A stretch of 64,000 nucleotides of DNA, from positions 242,940 through 306,939 of the forward strand of contig NZ_JBHJHQ010000008.1 in assembly GCF_042219825.1 (NCBI RefSeq). Reading direction: 5' to 3'. Shown here one piece after another: positions 1 through 9,600 of this stretch. The position numbers and the translations under genes are program-made. Origin of the DNA: JBHJHP01 sp042219825. GTDB lineage: Bacteria > Bacteroidota > Bacteroidia > Bacteroidales > UBA5342. Numbering within the stretch: position 1 is the first letter of the stretch; each line of letters opens with the position of its first letter. Below the pieces are notes generated by a model. The model searched no databases. It saw only the letters and a list, made by a program, of their open reading frames with translations, and was not told the DNA's origin.

Positions 1-837
1 TTAAATTTCGAAAACGGTTTGAATTATCCTCATGGTGCTCCTCAATATGGTTGTTGTGGATTTCATCAACCAAGTCAGAATCTTGTAAATGCCTTTGCTA
101 CTGATGAAAATGGTTTGCCCAAATTTGATACGTTCAACAATGTTGAACTGAGTGCCACAGATATTACTCCTGATGGTGTTACAGTTGATCCCAGGATTGA
201 TCATACTGTTGGTATGGATGGACATCCCTATAAATACAGGAATGAAGACTCATATATTTTCAGCAATAGTTGGGTTCGTGATCCCGGTGTCTATGGTCTG
301 TTTCAAAGTATGAAAGAACAACAAGCTGCAGATTGTTCCTGCTACAAAAAGCAAGGACCTTTCATGGGTGTTTCAAAAAATATTGATATCATACGTTATG
401 CCGATGTATTATTGATGCAGGCTGAAGCATATATAGAACTTGGACAACAGGAAAACGCAAGGCCTCTTATTAATCAAATAAGAAAACGAGCCTCAGAAAG
501 TACTGGTCGAACCAAACTTGCAGATGGGACCGATCCATCTAATTACCTGATTTCAGAATATGACGGGGTAAATCTGGCATGGTCACAGGAAAATGCACGG
601 ATGGCATTGCGCTGGGAAAGAAGAATGGAATTCGCAATGGAAAGTCCGCGCTTTTTCGATCTTGTACGTTGGGGCATAGCCGAACCTGCTTTAAATGCTT
701 ATCTGGAAAAGGAAAAGACCAGAAAAGACTTCCTTAACAATGCCAGGTTTACGGCAGGCAGAGATGAATATTATCCAATTCCACAACGTGAAATTGATTT
801 TACAAAAGGGTTATACAAGCAAAATGCAGGTTATTAA
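1..837 (+). CDS. SusD/RagB-family outer-membrane glycan-binding lipoprotein, C-terminal part
   Basis: The reading frame is open from the first base, so the gene begins upstream and about 279 C-terminal residues are visible of a family that usually has 500-600. SusD proteins are surface lipoproteins that cap a SusC TonB-dependent porin and bind oligosaccharide for import. Seen here: the TPR-like helix segment with RYADVLLMQAEAYIELG, the W-ERRMEFA...RFFDLVRWG motif typical of the family, and the standard C-terminal ending YYPIPQREID...QNAGY. Its partner SusC should lie just upstream of the window. Glycoside hydrolase genes follow on the same strand, so this is the tail of a polysaccharide utilisation locus. 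A strong hairpin directly after the stop suggests much transcription ends here, giving more SusCD than downstream enzymes (inference). Confidence 0.95.
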   Translation, partial: LNFENGLNYPHGAPQYGCCGFHQPSQNLVNAFATDENGLPKFDTFNNVELSATDITPDGVTVDPRIDHTVGMDGHPYKYRNEDSYIFSNSWVRDPGVYGLFQSMKEQQAADCSCYKKQGPFMGVSKNIDIIRYADVLLMQAEAYIELGQQENARPLINQIRKRASESTGRTKLADGTDPSNYLISEYDGVNLAWSQENARMALRWERRMEFAMESPRFFDLVRWGIAEPALNAYLEKEKTRKDFLNNARFTAGRDEYYPIPQREIDFTKGLYKQNAGY

Positions 838-845
838 TTTTCAAA

Positions 846-880
846 GTTTGGAGTGACGAAAAGTCACTCCAAACTCTTTT
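846..880 (+). terminator. Intrinsic terminator or attenuating hairpin after susD
   Basis: A perfect 12 bp stem (846-857 pairing with 863-874) with a 5-base loop GAAAA is followed by TCTTTT. It starts 8 bases after the SusD stop. The T-run is modest, so partial read-through into the GH32-like gene is plausible. Confidence 0.8.
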
Positions 881-909
881 CATTTTCAATACTTATAATG
901 TATAATGCT

Positions 910-2418
910 ATGAAACCATTTCTGACATTTGTTCTTTTTGCATTAATTGCTCTTACTAATAATTGTGACCTTAAAGAAGATGATGACAGGAGCATTGATG
1001 ATATTCATTTTTGTCTTTCCGAGGGAATTTTAGATGCCCCATATGAATTACTTCTGATCAATGGAAAATATCATCTTTACTACGCATCTGCTGATAACTC
1101 CAGTGATTTTAAAGTTGGATATGCCGTGACAAATGATCTGGTGCATTGGAATCAAAACACGAATGTAATTATTGATTCTACAGTCAGGATCAATAACCTT
1201 AGTTTAGTGGTTGACTGGAATAACATGTCAGGCTTCGGGAATGATGACCAACCTGTTCTTGCATTTTATACAAATCATTTAGATTCAAAATCCAGAAAAA
1301 TACAGACTAACCAGAATATTTATATATCATACAGTAATGATAATGGAATGACATGGCAGAAAGAATTGAATAACTCAATTGTTTTAAATGATTTATCCGA
1401 AGATATAGAAGACATAAAAGTTATTTGGCATGAAGAAATGCAACAATGGGTGATGCTTGTATTATCGGGATACCATATCCGGTTTTATAACTCAGCGAAT
1501 CTGATAAACTGGGAATATGTTAGTTCGTTTGGAGATGCAGTGGAAGATAAATCAGGAGACTGGACCACTCTGGATTTTTCACAGGTTGGAACTGATGCGC
1601 TCAATAACAAAAAATGGGTTCTTTTTGTAAGTACGACTGCTGGTTCACCAAATAATGGTAGCGGCACACAATATTTTGTAGGTGACTTTAACGGGTTTGA
1701 ATTTTCCCCGTTAACGCATAAGCCAAAGTGGGTAGATAACGGTACGGATAACTTTGCCGGTGTTGCCTTTACCAACTATTTTGAGACTGAGGAACCCAGC
1801 TACTATCTGGGATCCATCTTTAATAGCAAATATGAGGATTTTAATACAAATGAAGGAATACTGGAATCATATACTATTACACGAAAACTGAGCTTAATAA
1901 ACAAATTCAACGATTATTATCTTCGTTCAGAACCGGCTAAAGCACTTGACATACCGGATAATGGAAAAATATTAATAAAAGAGCAGGACTATTCCGGAGA
2001 ACTGACTTTAAATGAAAAACCGGAACTCCCGATAAAACTTAATCTGACATTTGATGTCAACAATCGAATATATTTAGACTTTGCAGAAATTTATGGGATT
2101 GAGATCACAAATAATGAAGGAACAAAAATCATAATTGGATATCACAGCTTGAGGCGGTATTTTTATATAACCTGCATTAGCCCAAAAGATGATAAACCTG
2201 AAGAAAATACAATAATTGATTATGCTTATTACGCTATCGATCAGCCTGTAATGGATATGACATTGTTTATTGATCAAAATTCAGTGGAGTTGTATGCCAT
2301 TGATGGATTTATTTCAATGACTAAAAAATGTGAGGCTCTAAATAAAATTAAGCAGATAAAACTTTTCGCAACAGATGGAAAGGTAAAATTGCTAAATGGT
2401 TATCAGGTCGAACTATAA
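910..2418 (+). CDS. GH32-like lipoprotein with degenerate catalytic motifs (probable glycan-binding protein)
   Basis: The first ATG giving a sensible export signal is at 910 (MKPFLTFVLFALIAL...NNC), giving 502 residues; an upstream GTG at 853 lies inside the terminator stem and is unlikely to be the start. The protein aligns along its length with the intact GH32 at 4843-6399: both have YHLxY, TDLVHW, the stretch GSGTQYFVG(D/E)F and D(N/D)(F/Y)AGV. The three catalytic motifs are damaged: WMNDPNG is replaced by GILDAPYE, RDP by EDI (Asp kept), and WECPDLF by WTTLDFS, so the acid/base Glu is lost. Hydrolysis is therefore unlikely. Its position right after SusD, where SusE/F-like surface glycan-binding proteins usually sit, suggests it was recruited as a fructan- or sucrose-moiety binder (inference). 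A divergent enzyme with relocated catalytic residues is the alternative. Confidence 0.8.
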   Translation: MKPFLTFVLFALIALTNNCDLKEDDDRSIDDIHFCLSEGILDAPYELLLINGKYHLYYASADNSSDFKVGYAVTNDLVHWNQNTNVIIDSTVRINNLSLVVDWNNMSGFGNDDQPVLAFYTNHLDSKSRKIQTNQNIYISYSNDNGMTWQKELNNSIVLNDLSEDIEDIKVIWHEEMQQWVMLVLSGYHIRFYNSANLINWEYVSSFGDAVEDKSGDWTTLDFSQVGTDALNNKKWVLFVSTTAGSPNNGSGTQYFVGDFNGFEFSPLTHKPKWVDNGTDNFAGVAFTNYFETEEPSYYLGSIFNSKYEDFNTNEGILESYTITRKLSLINKFNDYYLRSEPAKALDIPDNGKILIKEQDYSGELTLNEKPELPIKLNLTFDVNNRIYLDFAEIYGIEITNNEGTKIIIGYHSLRRYFYITCISPKDDKPEENTIIDYAYYAIDQPVMDMTLFIDQNSVELYAIDGFISMTKKCEALNKIKQIKLFATDGKVKLLNGYQVEL

Positions 2419-2448
2419 GAGAGTAAAATTTCAGACTTAAAAACAGTT

Positions 2449-4683
2449 ATGGAAACAATAAAAAATACAAAAATAAAGAGATCATTTATTAGGATTGTAA
2501 TATTGGTTTTGCTTGTATTCAGCACTTCAGTTTTTGGCCAGAATATGACTGTAATCCCTATACATACAAAAGGAACATCTTTGGTTTATTCTGTTGACAA
2601 AACCAATAGACTGGTGTTTCAGTATTACGGCTCAAGGATTGAGGATATAAAACCTTTCTACAATCAACAATCCTATCGTAAACTCGACACAAACCGCGAC
2701 TTAAGTTATGAGGCTTATCCTGCTTTTGGACTGGGAAACATTAACGAGCCTGCATTTGCTGCAATCCAGTCTGATGGAAGCCTGAATACAGAACTTGAAT
2801 ATATAGAACACCACACTGACACATCTGTAGCAGGCATTTCTCATTCAATTATCAAATTGAGAGATAAAGTTTATGCATTAGAGATTGAACTGAACACAAA
2901 AGCCTATTATTCTGAAGATGTTATTACTCAATGGGTGAAAATTATTAATCATCAATCTGAGGCAATTATGCTTAAGCGATTTTATTCTTCTTTTCTGAAA
3001 GTGAATTCAGGAAGCTATTATCTAACTCACTTTTATGGGCCGTGGGCTGGAGAAATGCAAAAAGTAGAAGAAAAAATTGAAAATGGAATTAAAATTATTG
3101 AATCAAAGAAAGGAGTACGTACAACACAGGGAGAAAATCCTTCATTTATATTGAGCTTAGATCATCCTGCCCTTGAAAATGAGGGGATATGTTACGGTGG
3201 AGCCTTAGCCTGGTCGGGTAATTATCGTCTGTCTTTTCAAATTGATGAATGGAAAAATCTAAATGTGCTTTCAGGAATCAATCCCTTCCTTGCTGAATGG
3301 AACTTAAAACCTGGAGAAACCTTTATTACCCCGGAAATGATTTACACGTTTAGTAATAAAGGTCAGGGAAAAGTATCACGCAACTTTCACCGGTGGGGAC
3401 GTAAATACGGAATGACTGGTGGATATGAACCTCACGATATTGTTCTGAACAGCTGGGAAGGAGCTTATTTTTCGTTTGATGAAAAAACACTAAACGGGAT
3501 GATGGATGATGCAGCCAAAATTGGCATTGAGATGTTTGTTCTCGATGATGGCTGGTTTGGGAATAAATACCCCAGGAATAATGACAACGCAGGATTAGGC
3601 GATTGGCAAACCAATACAAAAAAGTTACCTCATGGACTCGATTATCTGATTGATCACGCGAATTCTAACGGATTAAAATTTGGCATATGGATTGAACCGG
3701 AAATGGTGAACCCAGCCAGTGAACTTGCCGAGAGACATCCTGAATGGATTGTCCAAAGCCCGGGAAGAGAAAAGATTACCTGGAGACATCAACTGTTACT
3801 GGATTTATCGAACCCGCAAGTTCAGGATTTTATATACACTATAGTAGACAGTCTTTTAACTACTCATCCTAAAATTGAATATATTAAATGGGATGCTAAC
3901 CGACATGTTGAGCAGGTTGGTTCTACATATCTTCCGGATTCAAAGCAAACTCATTTTTGGGTTGCTTATACTAAGGGGCTGTATTCTGTATACGATCGAA
4001 TACGAAAAAAATATCCGGATTTTGTAATTCAGGATTGTGCCTCCGGTGGTGGTCGTTTAGATTATGGCGCACTTAAATTTCATAATGAATTCTGGACTTC
4101 GGATAATACTGATCCATTATCACGGATCTTTATACAATATGGAACAAATTTGATTTATCCACCAGTAGCTACCGCGGCACATGTTTCAACCAGTCCAAAT
4201 CATCAAACCGGAAGGGTTACTCCTCTCAAATTCAGGTTTGATGTGGCTATGACCGGTCGTTTGGGGATGGAACTTCAGCCCAAAGATATTAAAGGAGATG
4301 ATCGTGTTTTCGCCATAGAAGCAATCAATAATTACAAAAAATACATTCGCCCACTGGTAACCGCGGGAGATCTCTACAGGTTACTGTCGCCTTATGATGA
4401 AGGAGGCTGGGCATCACTACTATATGTTGACCCAAACAAAAAAACAGCAGCGTTATTTGCCTTTAGCATTGAACCTCATTCAAGAGGATTATATCCAACC
4501 GTTAAGCTTAACGGACTTGATCCTGTAAAAGACTATACTATTAAAGAGATTAATGAAAACGGTAAGAGCCGTTTTTGGGGGAACGGTAAAACTTTTAACG
4601 GAGAATATTTAATGAATGTCGGTATTGAATTGCAAATATCCGATCAGTTTGATAGTGCTGTTTTTTTACTTAATGAAGATTAG
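2449..4683 (+). CDS. GH36 alpha-galactosidase, exported
   Basis: Predicted retaining alpha-galactosidase (744 aa) releasing terminal alpha-galactose from melibiose, raffinose or stachyose. After a signal peptide ending near FSTSVFGQ come the N-terminal beta-sandwich and a TIM barrel with the clan-D hallmarks: FVLDDGWFG, GIWIEPEMVNP, YIKWDANR (nucleophile Asp482), QDCASGGGRLDYG and FWTSDNTDP (acid/base Asp552). The 70-residue spacing between the two Asp matches characterised GH36 enzymes. It lies 30 bp after the GH32-like gene, so the two are probably co-transcribed. No lipobox is seen, so it is probably periplasmic. Paired with the downstream GH32 it could fully dismantle raffinose-family sugars into galactose, glucose and fructose (inference). 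Confidence 0.93.
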   Translation: METIKNTKIKRSFIRIVILVLLVFSTSVFGQNMTVIPIHTKGTSLVYSVDKTNRLVFQYYGSRIEDIKPFYNQQSYRKLDTNRDLSYEAYPAFGLGNINEPAFAAIQSDGSLNTELEYIEHHTDTSVAGISHSIIKLRDKVYALEIELNTKAYYSEDVITQWVKIINHQSEAIMLKRFYSSFLKVNSGSYYLTHFYGPWAGEMQKVEEKIENGIKIIESKKGVRTTQGENPSFILSLDHPALENEGICYGGALAWSGNYRLSFQIDEWKNLNVLSGINPFLAEWNLKPGETFITPEMIYTFSNKGQGKVSRNFHRWGRKYGMTGGYEPHDIVLNSWEGAYFSFDEKTLNGMMDDAAKIGIEMFVLDDGWFGNKYPRNNDNAGLGDWQTNTKKLPHGLDYLIDHANSNGLKFGIWIEPEMVNPASELAERHPEWIVQSPGREKITWRHQLLLDLSNPQVQDFIYTIVDSLLTTHPKIEYIKWDANRHVEQVGSTYLPDSKQTHFWVAYTKGLYSVYDRIRKKYPDFVIQDCASGGGRLDYGALKFHNEFWTSDNTDPLSRIFIQYGTNLIYPPVATAAHVSTSPNHQTGRVTPLKFRFDVAMTGRLGMELQPKDIKGDDRVFAIEAINNYKKYIRPLVTAGDLYRLLSPYDEGGWASLLYVDPNKKTAALFAFSIEPHSRGLYPTVKLNGLDPVKDYTIKEINENGKSRFWGNGKTFNGEYLMNVGIELQISDQFDSAVFLLNED

Positions 4684-4842
4684 TGGTTTTCATATTAAAT
4701 AATAGTGTGCATTATAAGAAAGTCTAACAAACAAGGCTAATGACAACAAAAAAGTGCAACGGGAGAAAATAATTATCCATAGCAAGCTTACAAATAGGAT
4801 ATAAAATTTTTTATGTTGATATTTAAACTAAAATAGTATAAA

Positions 4843-6399
4843 ATGAAATTATCAATAATCATATTTCTTACATTTCTTGCATTTGGCTGCAAAACGAAAA
4901 CACATAAACAGGAATCAGCATACCAGGCAACTGTAACCTTCAATGAAGCTTACCGCCCACAGTTTCATTTCTCGCCCGATTCCATGTGGATGAACGATCC
5001 GAATGGCATGGTATATTACGAAGGAGAATACCATTTGTTTTACCAGTATTACCCCGACAGCACCGTTTGGGGACCCATGCACTGGGGGCATGCCGTAAGC
5101 ACCGATCTGGTTCACTGGCAACATTTACCCATTGCCCTCTATCCTGATAGCCTGGGATATATCTTTTCAGGAAGTGCAGTCATCGACTGGAACAATACCA
5201 CCGGTTTAGGCAATGATAATATTCCCCCCATGGTAGCTATTTATACGTATCACGATCCGGTTGGTGCTGAACAGGGCAGAATAGACTACCAGACGCAGGC
5301 CATTGCTTACAGCCTGGATAAAGGCAGAACGTGGACAAAATATGCACATAATCCGGTTTTAAAAAATCCCGGAATTATTGATTTTCGGGATCCAAAAGTG
5401 TTCTGGTATGAGCCGGATAAAAAATGGATCATGACCCTGGCGGTGAAAGACCACATCAGTTTTTATTCCTCAAAAGACATGAAATCATGGCAGCACGAAA
5501 GTGATTTCCGTTCCGATATCGCATCCTATGGCGGTGTCTGGGAATGTCCGGATTTGTTTTCATTAAAGTCAGACAACAACGAGGAGAAATGGGTACTGAT
5601 TGTCAACATCAATCCGGGGGCGCCCAACGGCGGTTCAGGCACGCAGTATTTTGTGGGTGAATTTGATGGGCACACATTCACCAATGAGAACAAAGAGCTT
5701 TTCTGGATTGATTACGGAAAAGATGATTATGCCGGTGTGACCTGGTCGGATATTCCAAAGTCCGATGGCCGCAGAATATTTATGGGCTGGATGAGTAACT
5801 GGCAGTATAGTCAGATAGTCCCCACTGAAAAATGGCGCAGCGCCATGACCTTCCCCAGAACAGTGACGCTGAAAAAGGAAAACGGAAATTACAGGATACT
5901 GTCCAATCCGGTCAGGGAAATAAAGAACATTCAGGAAAAGCTCGAAATTGTATCCGATCTGAAACCAAATAAAAAAGGAAATTATTCAGGGCATCTGCCT
6001 TTCCGTTCCAGTCCTCAGGAACTTAAATTTACTATTGAAAGTAAATCTGAGAAGCTTAGTGATTTCGCATTGACCTTATCCAACGATTTTAAACAACAAC
6101 TGATTTTGGGTTATAATGCAAAACAACAGCAGTTCTATATCAACCGGGACAAATCAGGCGATGTATCATTTTCAAATGAATTTACGGGCAACCATATCGC
6201 ACCATTCAGTATTAACAATTCAGAAATAAAACTGCAAATATTACTCGATGTCTCCAGTATCGAAGTATTCATCAACGAGGGAGAGCTTGTGATGACTGAA
6301 ATAATGTTCCCTTCACAACCATACGATCTGTATAAAATCTCCGGTTCAGATATAAAAGTTACGCAGTTTGAAGCCATCCGTCTGAAAAGTATCTGGTAA
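4843..6399 (+). CDS. GH32 beta-fructosidase (invertase/levanase/inulinase type) lipoprotein
   Basis: A 518-residue enzyme with a lipoprotein signal (LTFLAFGC). All three GH32 motifs are intact: WMNDPNG with nucleophile Asp52, FRDP with transition-state stabiliser Asp183, and WECPD with acid/base Glu234. It has the five-bladed propeller plus a C-terminal beta-sandwich ending in VEVFINEGE...MT-type sequence (here IEVFINEGELVMTE). It should remove beta-fructose from sucrose, raffinose or fructans; exo versus endo specificity cannot be read from sequence by eye. A 159 bp AT-rich gap separates it from the GH36 gene, so it may have its own promoter. It is the intact paralogue of the degenerate gene at 910-2418. 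Confidence 0.95.
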   Translation: MKLSIIIFLTFLAFGCKTKTHKQESAYQATVTFNEAYRPQFHFSPDSMWMNDPNGMVYYEGEYHLFYQYYPDSTVWGPMHWGHAVSTDLVHWQHLPIALYPDSLGYIFSGSAVIDWNNTTGLGNDNIPPMVAIYTYHDPVGAEQGRIDYQTQAIAYSLDKGRTWTKYAHNPVLKNPGIIDFRDPKVFWYEPDKKWIMTLAVKDHISFYSSKDMKSWQHESDFRSDIASYGGVWECPDLFSLKSDNNEEKWVLIVNINPGAPNGGSGTQYFVGEFDGHTFTNENKELFWIDYGKDDYAGVTWSDIPKSDGRRIFMGWMSNWQYSQIVPTEKWRSAMTFPRTVTLKKENGNYRILSNPVREIKNIQEKLEIVSDLKPNKKGNYSGHLPFRSSPQELKFTIESKSEKLSDFALTLSNDFKQQLILGYNAKQQQFYINRDKSGDVSFSNEFTGNHIAPFSINNSEIKLQILLDVSSIEVFINEGELVMTEIMFPSQPYDLYKISGSDIKVTQFEAIRLKSIW

Positions 6400-6635
6400 A
6401 GGCCTGAACCTGAATATTCATGAACCTGTTTTATTTTTCTTTCTGCAAACTTCACTGAAAGTGAACATTATAAGCACAGAGAGAAGAATAGACAGCTTGA
6501 TTATAAATAATTGTAACAGGGATTTTTGGTTCGGGCAATCAAATTTACGTAAATTTATAATGGATGTTCCTGACTAGCTGATAGTCCTCTCCCAATGCTT
6601 TTCAGTTCAAAGAAATAACCTCAAATTAACTCACC
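6400..6635. other. Intergenic stretch without recognisable gene
   Basis: 236 bp between the glycan locus and the long T9SS protein. No coding signal, clear hairpin terminator or repeat was seen. The boundary probably separates two transcription units. Confidence 0.5.
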
Positions 6636-9600
6636 ATGTGCAGGTCTCTGCTTCGTTTTCCTTCCCTGGGAATTTTACTGTTCGGATTTGTTTTAAACAT
6701 CAGTGGTCAGATCTGGAATACCCAGATTGCTGACAGTACCGGAATAGCAAAAGGATCGTACATATCCCTTGCGCTTGATAAAAATGATAACGCACATATT
6801 CTTTACCAGGATCTGGATCTACTGGACCTGAAATATGTCACCAATAAAAATGGCAGCTGGAATATTACCAACCTTGATACGTTTGGCATCAGTGGAACGG
6901 AATCTTCAATGGCAATAGACCAGGATGACAGGCTTCATATTTGTTTCCACAGAGATCCCGGATTATTAAATGTAAATAGCATTATATACGGACAGTATGC
7001 GGATAACCAATGGACCTTTGAAGAAGTAGACACTACACGCGACATCGCATTAATACAAACAGACATAAATACATATAAGGATGAAAAAGTCGGGTTGATA
7101 TATGCACACCCTTCACAGGATAAACTGATATATGCAGAGAAAAACGGAACAGGATGGAACAAGGAAATAGTTGATAATAATTTTTCTTGTTTATTATCAC
7201 GTCTTCTCTACAAAAAAGACGGGACGCCTGTGATTTGTTCCGGGAAGTTAGATTCTATTATAGTGTATGAACGAAATTCATCAATCTGGAAGGTTTACAG
7301 ATTATATGTACCTCAAACTCCTTTATTACCACCCGTCAGAACATTTGATGCAGCCATAGACAGTGAAGACAATCTACACTTTACCCGTAATTTGATCGAT
7401 ACAAAATACATTACAGCCAGTAAAATAAGTTACTTTTTCTTTAACTGGGATGAAATGATTGTCCATGATCTGGGAATGAGTGGATTTGGAACGCCATTAT
7501 CCATTTTTATTTCTCCTGACGATGACATCAGTATATTTACGGTGGATACTGAACCGGTAATGTACACACAGAATAACGGTCAATGGCAAAGGAACGTAAT
7601 TTGCGATGATGTATCACCCTCCGGAAATGCGTCCCTTAAAATGGACAGTCATAACAACCCATACATCGCATTTTTCGGTCTCCCTGATAATGCGCCGCAT
7701 AACAAGCAGTCCTATGTAATGTGCTTTCGCTATTTTTCTTCTTCGCCGGTTATTGAAACGACACCTGAATCCATCAGTTTCGGAGATGTCTGGGTCAACA
7801 GTTTTTCGGATGAATATATTACAGTTGCCAACAAAAGTAATATTCCGTTGACCGTAAAAAATATTCAACCGGAAAACACATCGGTTTTCAGCAGCATCAG
7901 TGCTTCACTCCCAAAACTAATAATGCCATGGCAATCGACGACCTTTCAACTCCGGTTCAATCCCGACCTTATTTCAGATTTTAACGACGCTATACTCATC
8001 TATTCAGATGATATCTATAACCCTGTCGATACAGTTAATGTAACAGGATCCGGGGTGGATAATGATGCTCAGGGCACCTTAAAACTTAAGGTTAACGATG
8101 TGTATTTCAGTGAAGAATATCTGGCTCTGAACTATACACAGCCAGCCGAAGATGTATCCGTTAGTTTGTATCAGAACAACATTAAAGTTGCAGGTCCGGT
8201 CACAACCGATCATAACGGTTTATCTCAACTTCCGGATCTGGCACAGGGTCATTATATCATTAAGGCATCCAAACAAATCTTTGAGCCCAATGGCAATGCC
8301 CATGAAGTTACGGTGAACCAAAACATAGAAATTGGTCCTGCGGTTAATTCAGCAAGCTTGTCTTTTCCTGATTCACTGCTCACTTTTAAATACAAATTAA
8401 TGCATGACCTCAAACACATATCTCCGCAAAACTATGGACATCTTAATAACTATAGTTATGTGGGTGACTTTACCTACAAAAACAGTCTTGCCGGCATCTA
8501 TGATATGATGGAAAACTGGAATCAGTACATGACGGACCAGAAAGCACAGAGTCTGGCACGACTTATTCTTGTAGAACAATTTACATACGATTTGTTTGAA
8601 GACGGAACCATTACAGGCAGTGACATGATGAATTGCTTCGGTGATCTGATTGCATACATCTACTATTCCGACGATTGGGGCATGGATCTCATAAAGTTCC
8701 TGAAGGCTATTGCAAAACTCCCGGCTGGCGGGGCGCAGGAACTTTACGACCTGCTACTTCAGATACTGATGCGGGAACTGATAAAACTGGCGGTAATTGA
8801 TAATGTAGATATGACCGTAAAATTTGTTGCCGGCGAGGTTGGATATCCGGCAGCTAAACCAATTCTTGATGGATGGAAGCTTTTAAAGAAGAACTACGCC
8901 GGTTTCGGCATTCATGGTTTTTCGGAAGTAAAATGGGATAAAATTGCAGGAATGATTTTTGAGGCACTTGAAGATCCATTTATACAGCAGGCATATATTA
9001 ATGCTCAAACCGGCATGTGTATTGAGAAAGCCGGACAGTTAAGCCTTAAACTGGATCAAACCGGCACGCTGGAAGATGCCATAATAAAGAAAATTGAATT
9101 CATACGTGATGAAAAAAGTGCAACGGAAACTGTCCATACTTACAGTGACGGTCTGCGAACAGCCGCTGCCTTGATGATGCAAACAGCAGCTATCCTGGAC
9201 TGGATAAGCACCCTAGATCCCACCGGAATAGGAAACTACCTGGAACAGGCCGCTTTTTACATTAAAGCAAGTGCGTATGTTGAGGTAGGAACTGCACTTA
9301 CCATTTCTACAGTAACCTACTTTTTAATGCCGCTGGAAATGAGAGATGCTGTCGACAAAATATATTATCCATATGGGACGAAGAACATTAATTTAAACAA
9401 CACGTCATTACTGACAGCTGAGAGATCAACATCAGTGAAAACGTATACGAATCCATTATCTCTGCGGCTGAAAGAAAGTTCTATCAGCTTTAACACTGAA
9501 CTTGAAACGATACGAACAAAAATAACGGACAGCCAGGAGTGGGAAGCTGTCAAGTCACTGTTTGATTTAAGAGAAGCCGAACTGGCTTATGAAAAAGAAC

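Noticed and set aside
853..909. Upstream GTG start for the GH32-like gene
   Set aside because: It lies inside the terminator stem and would hide the export signal; ATG 910 gives a normal lipoprotein signal.
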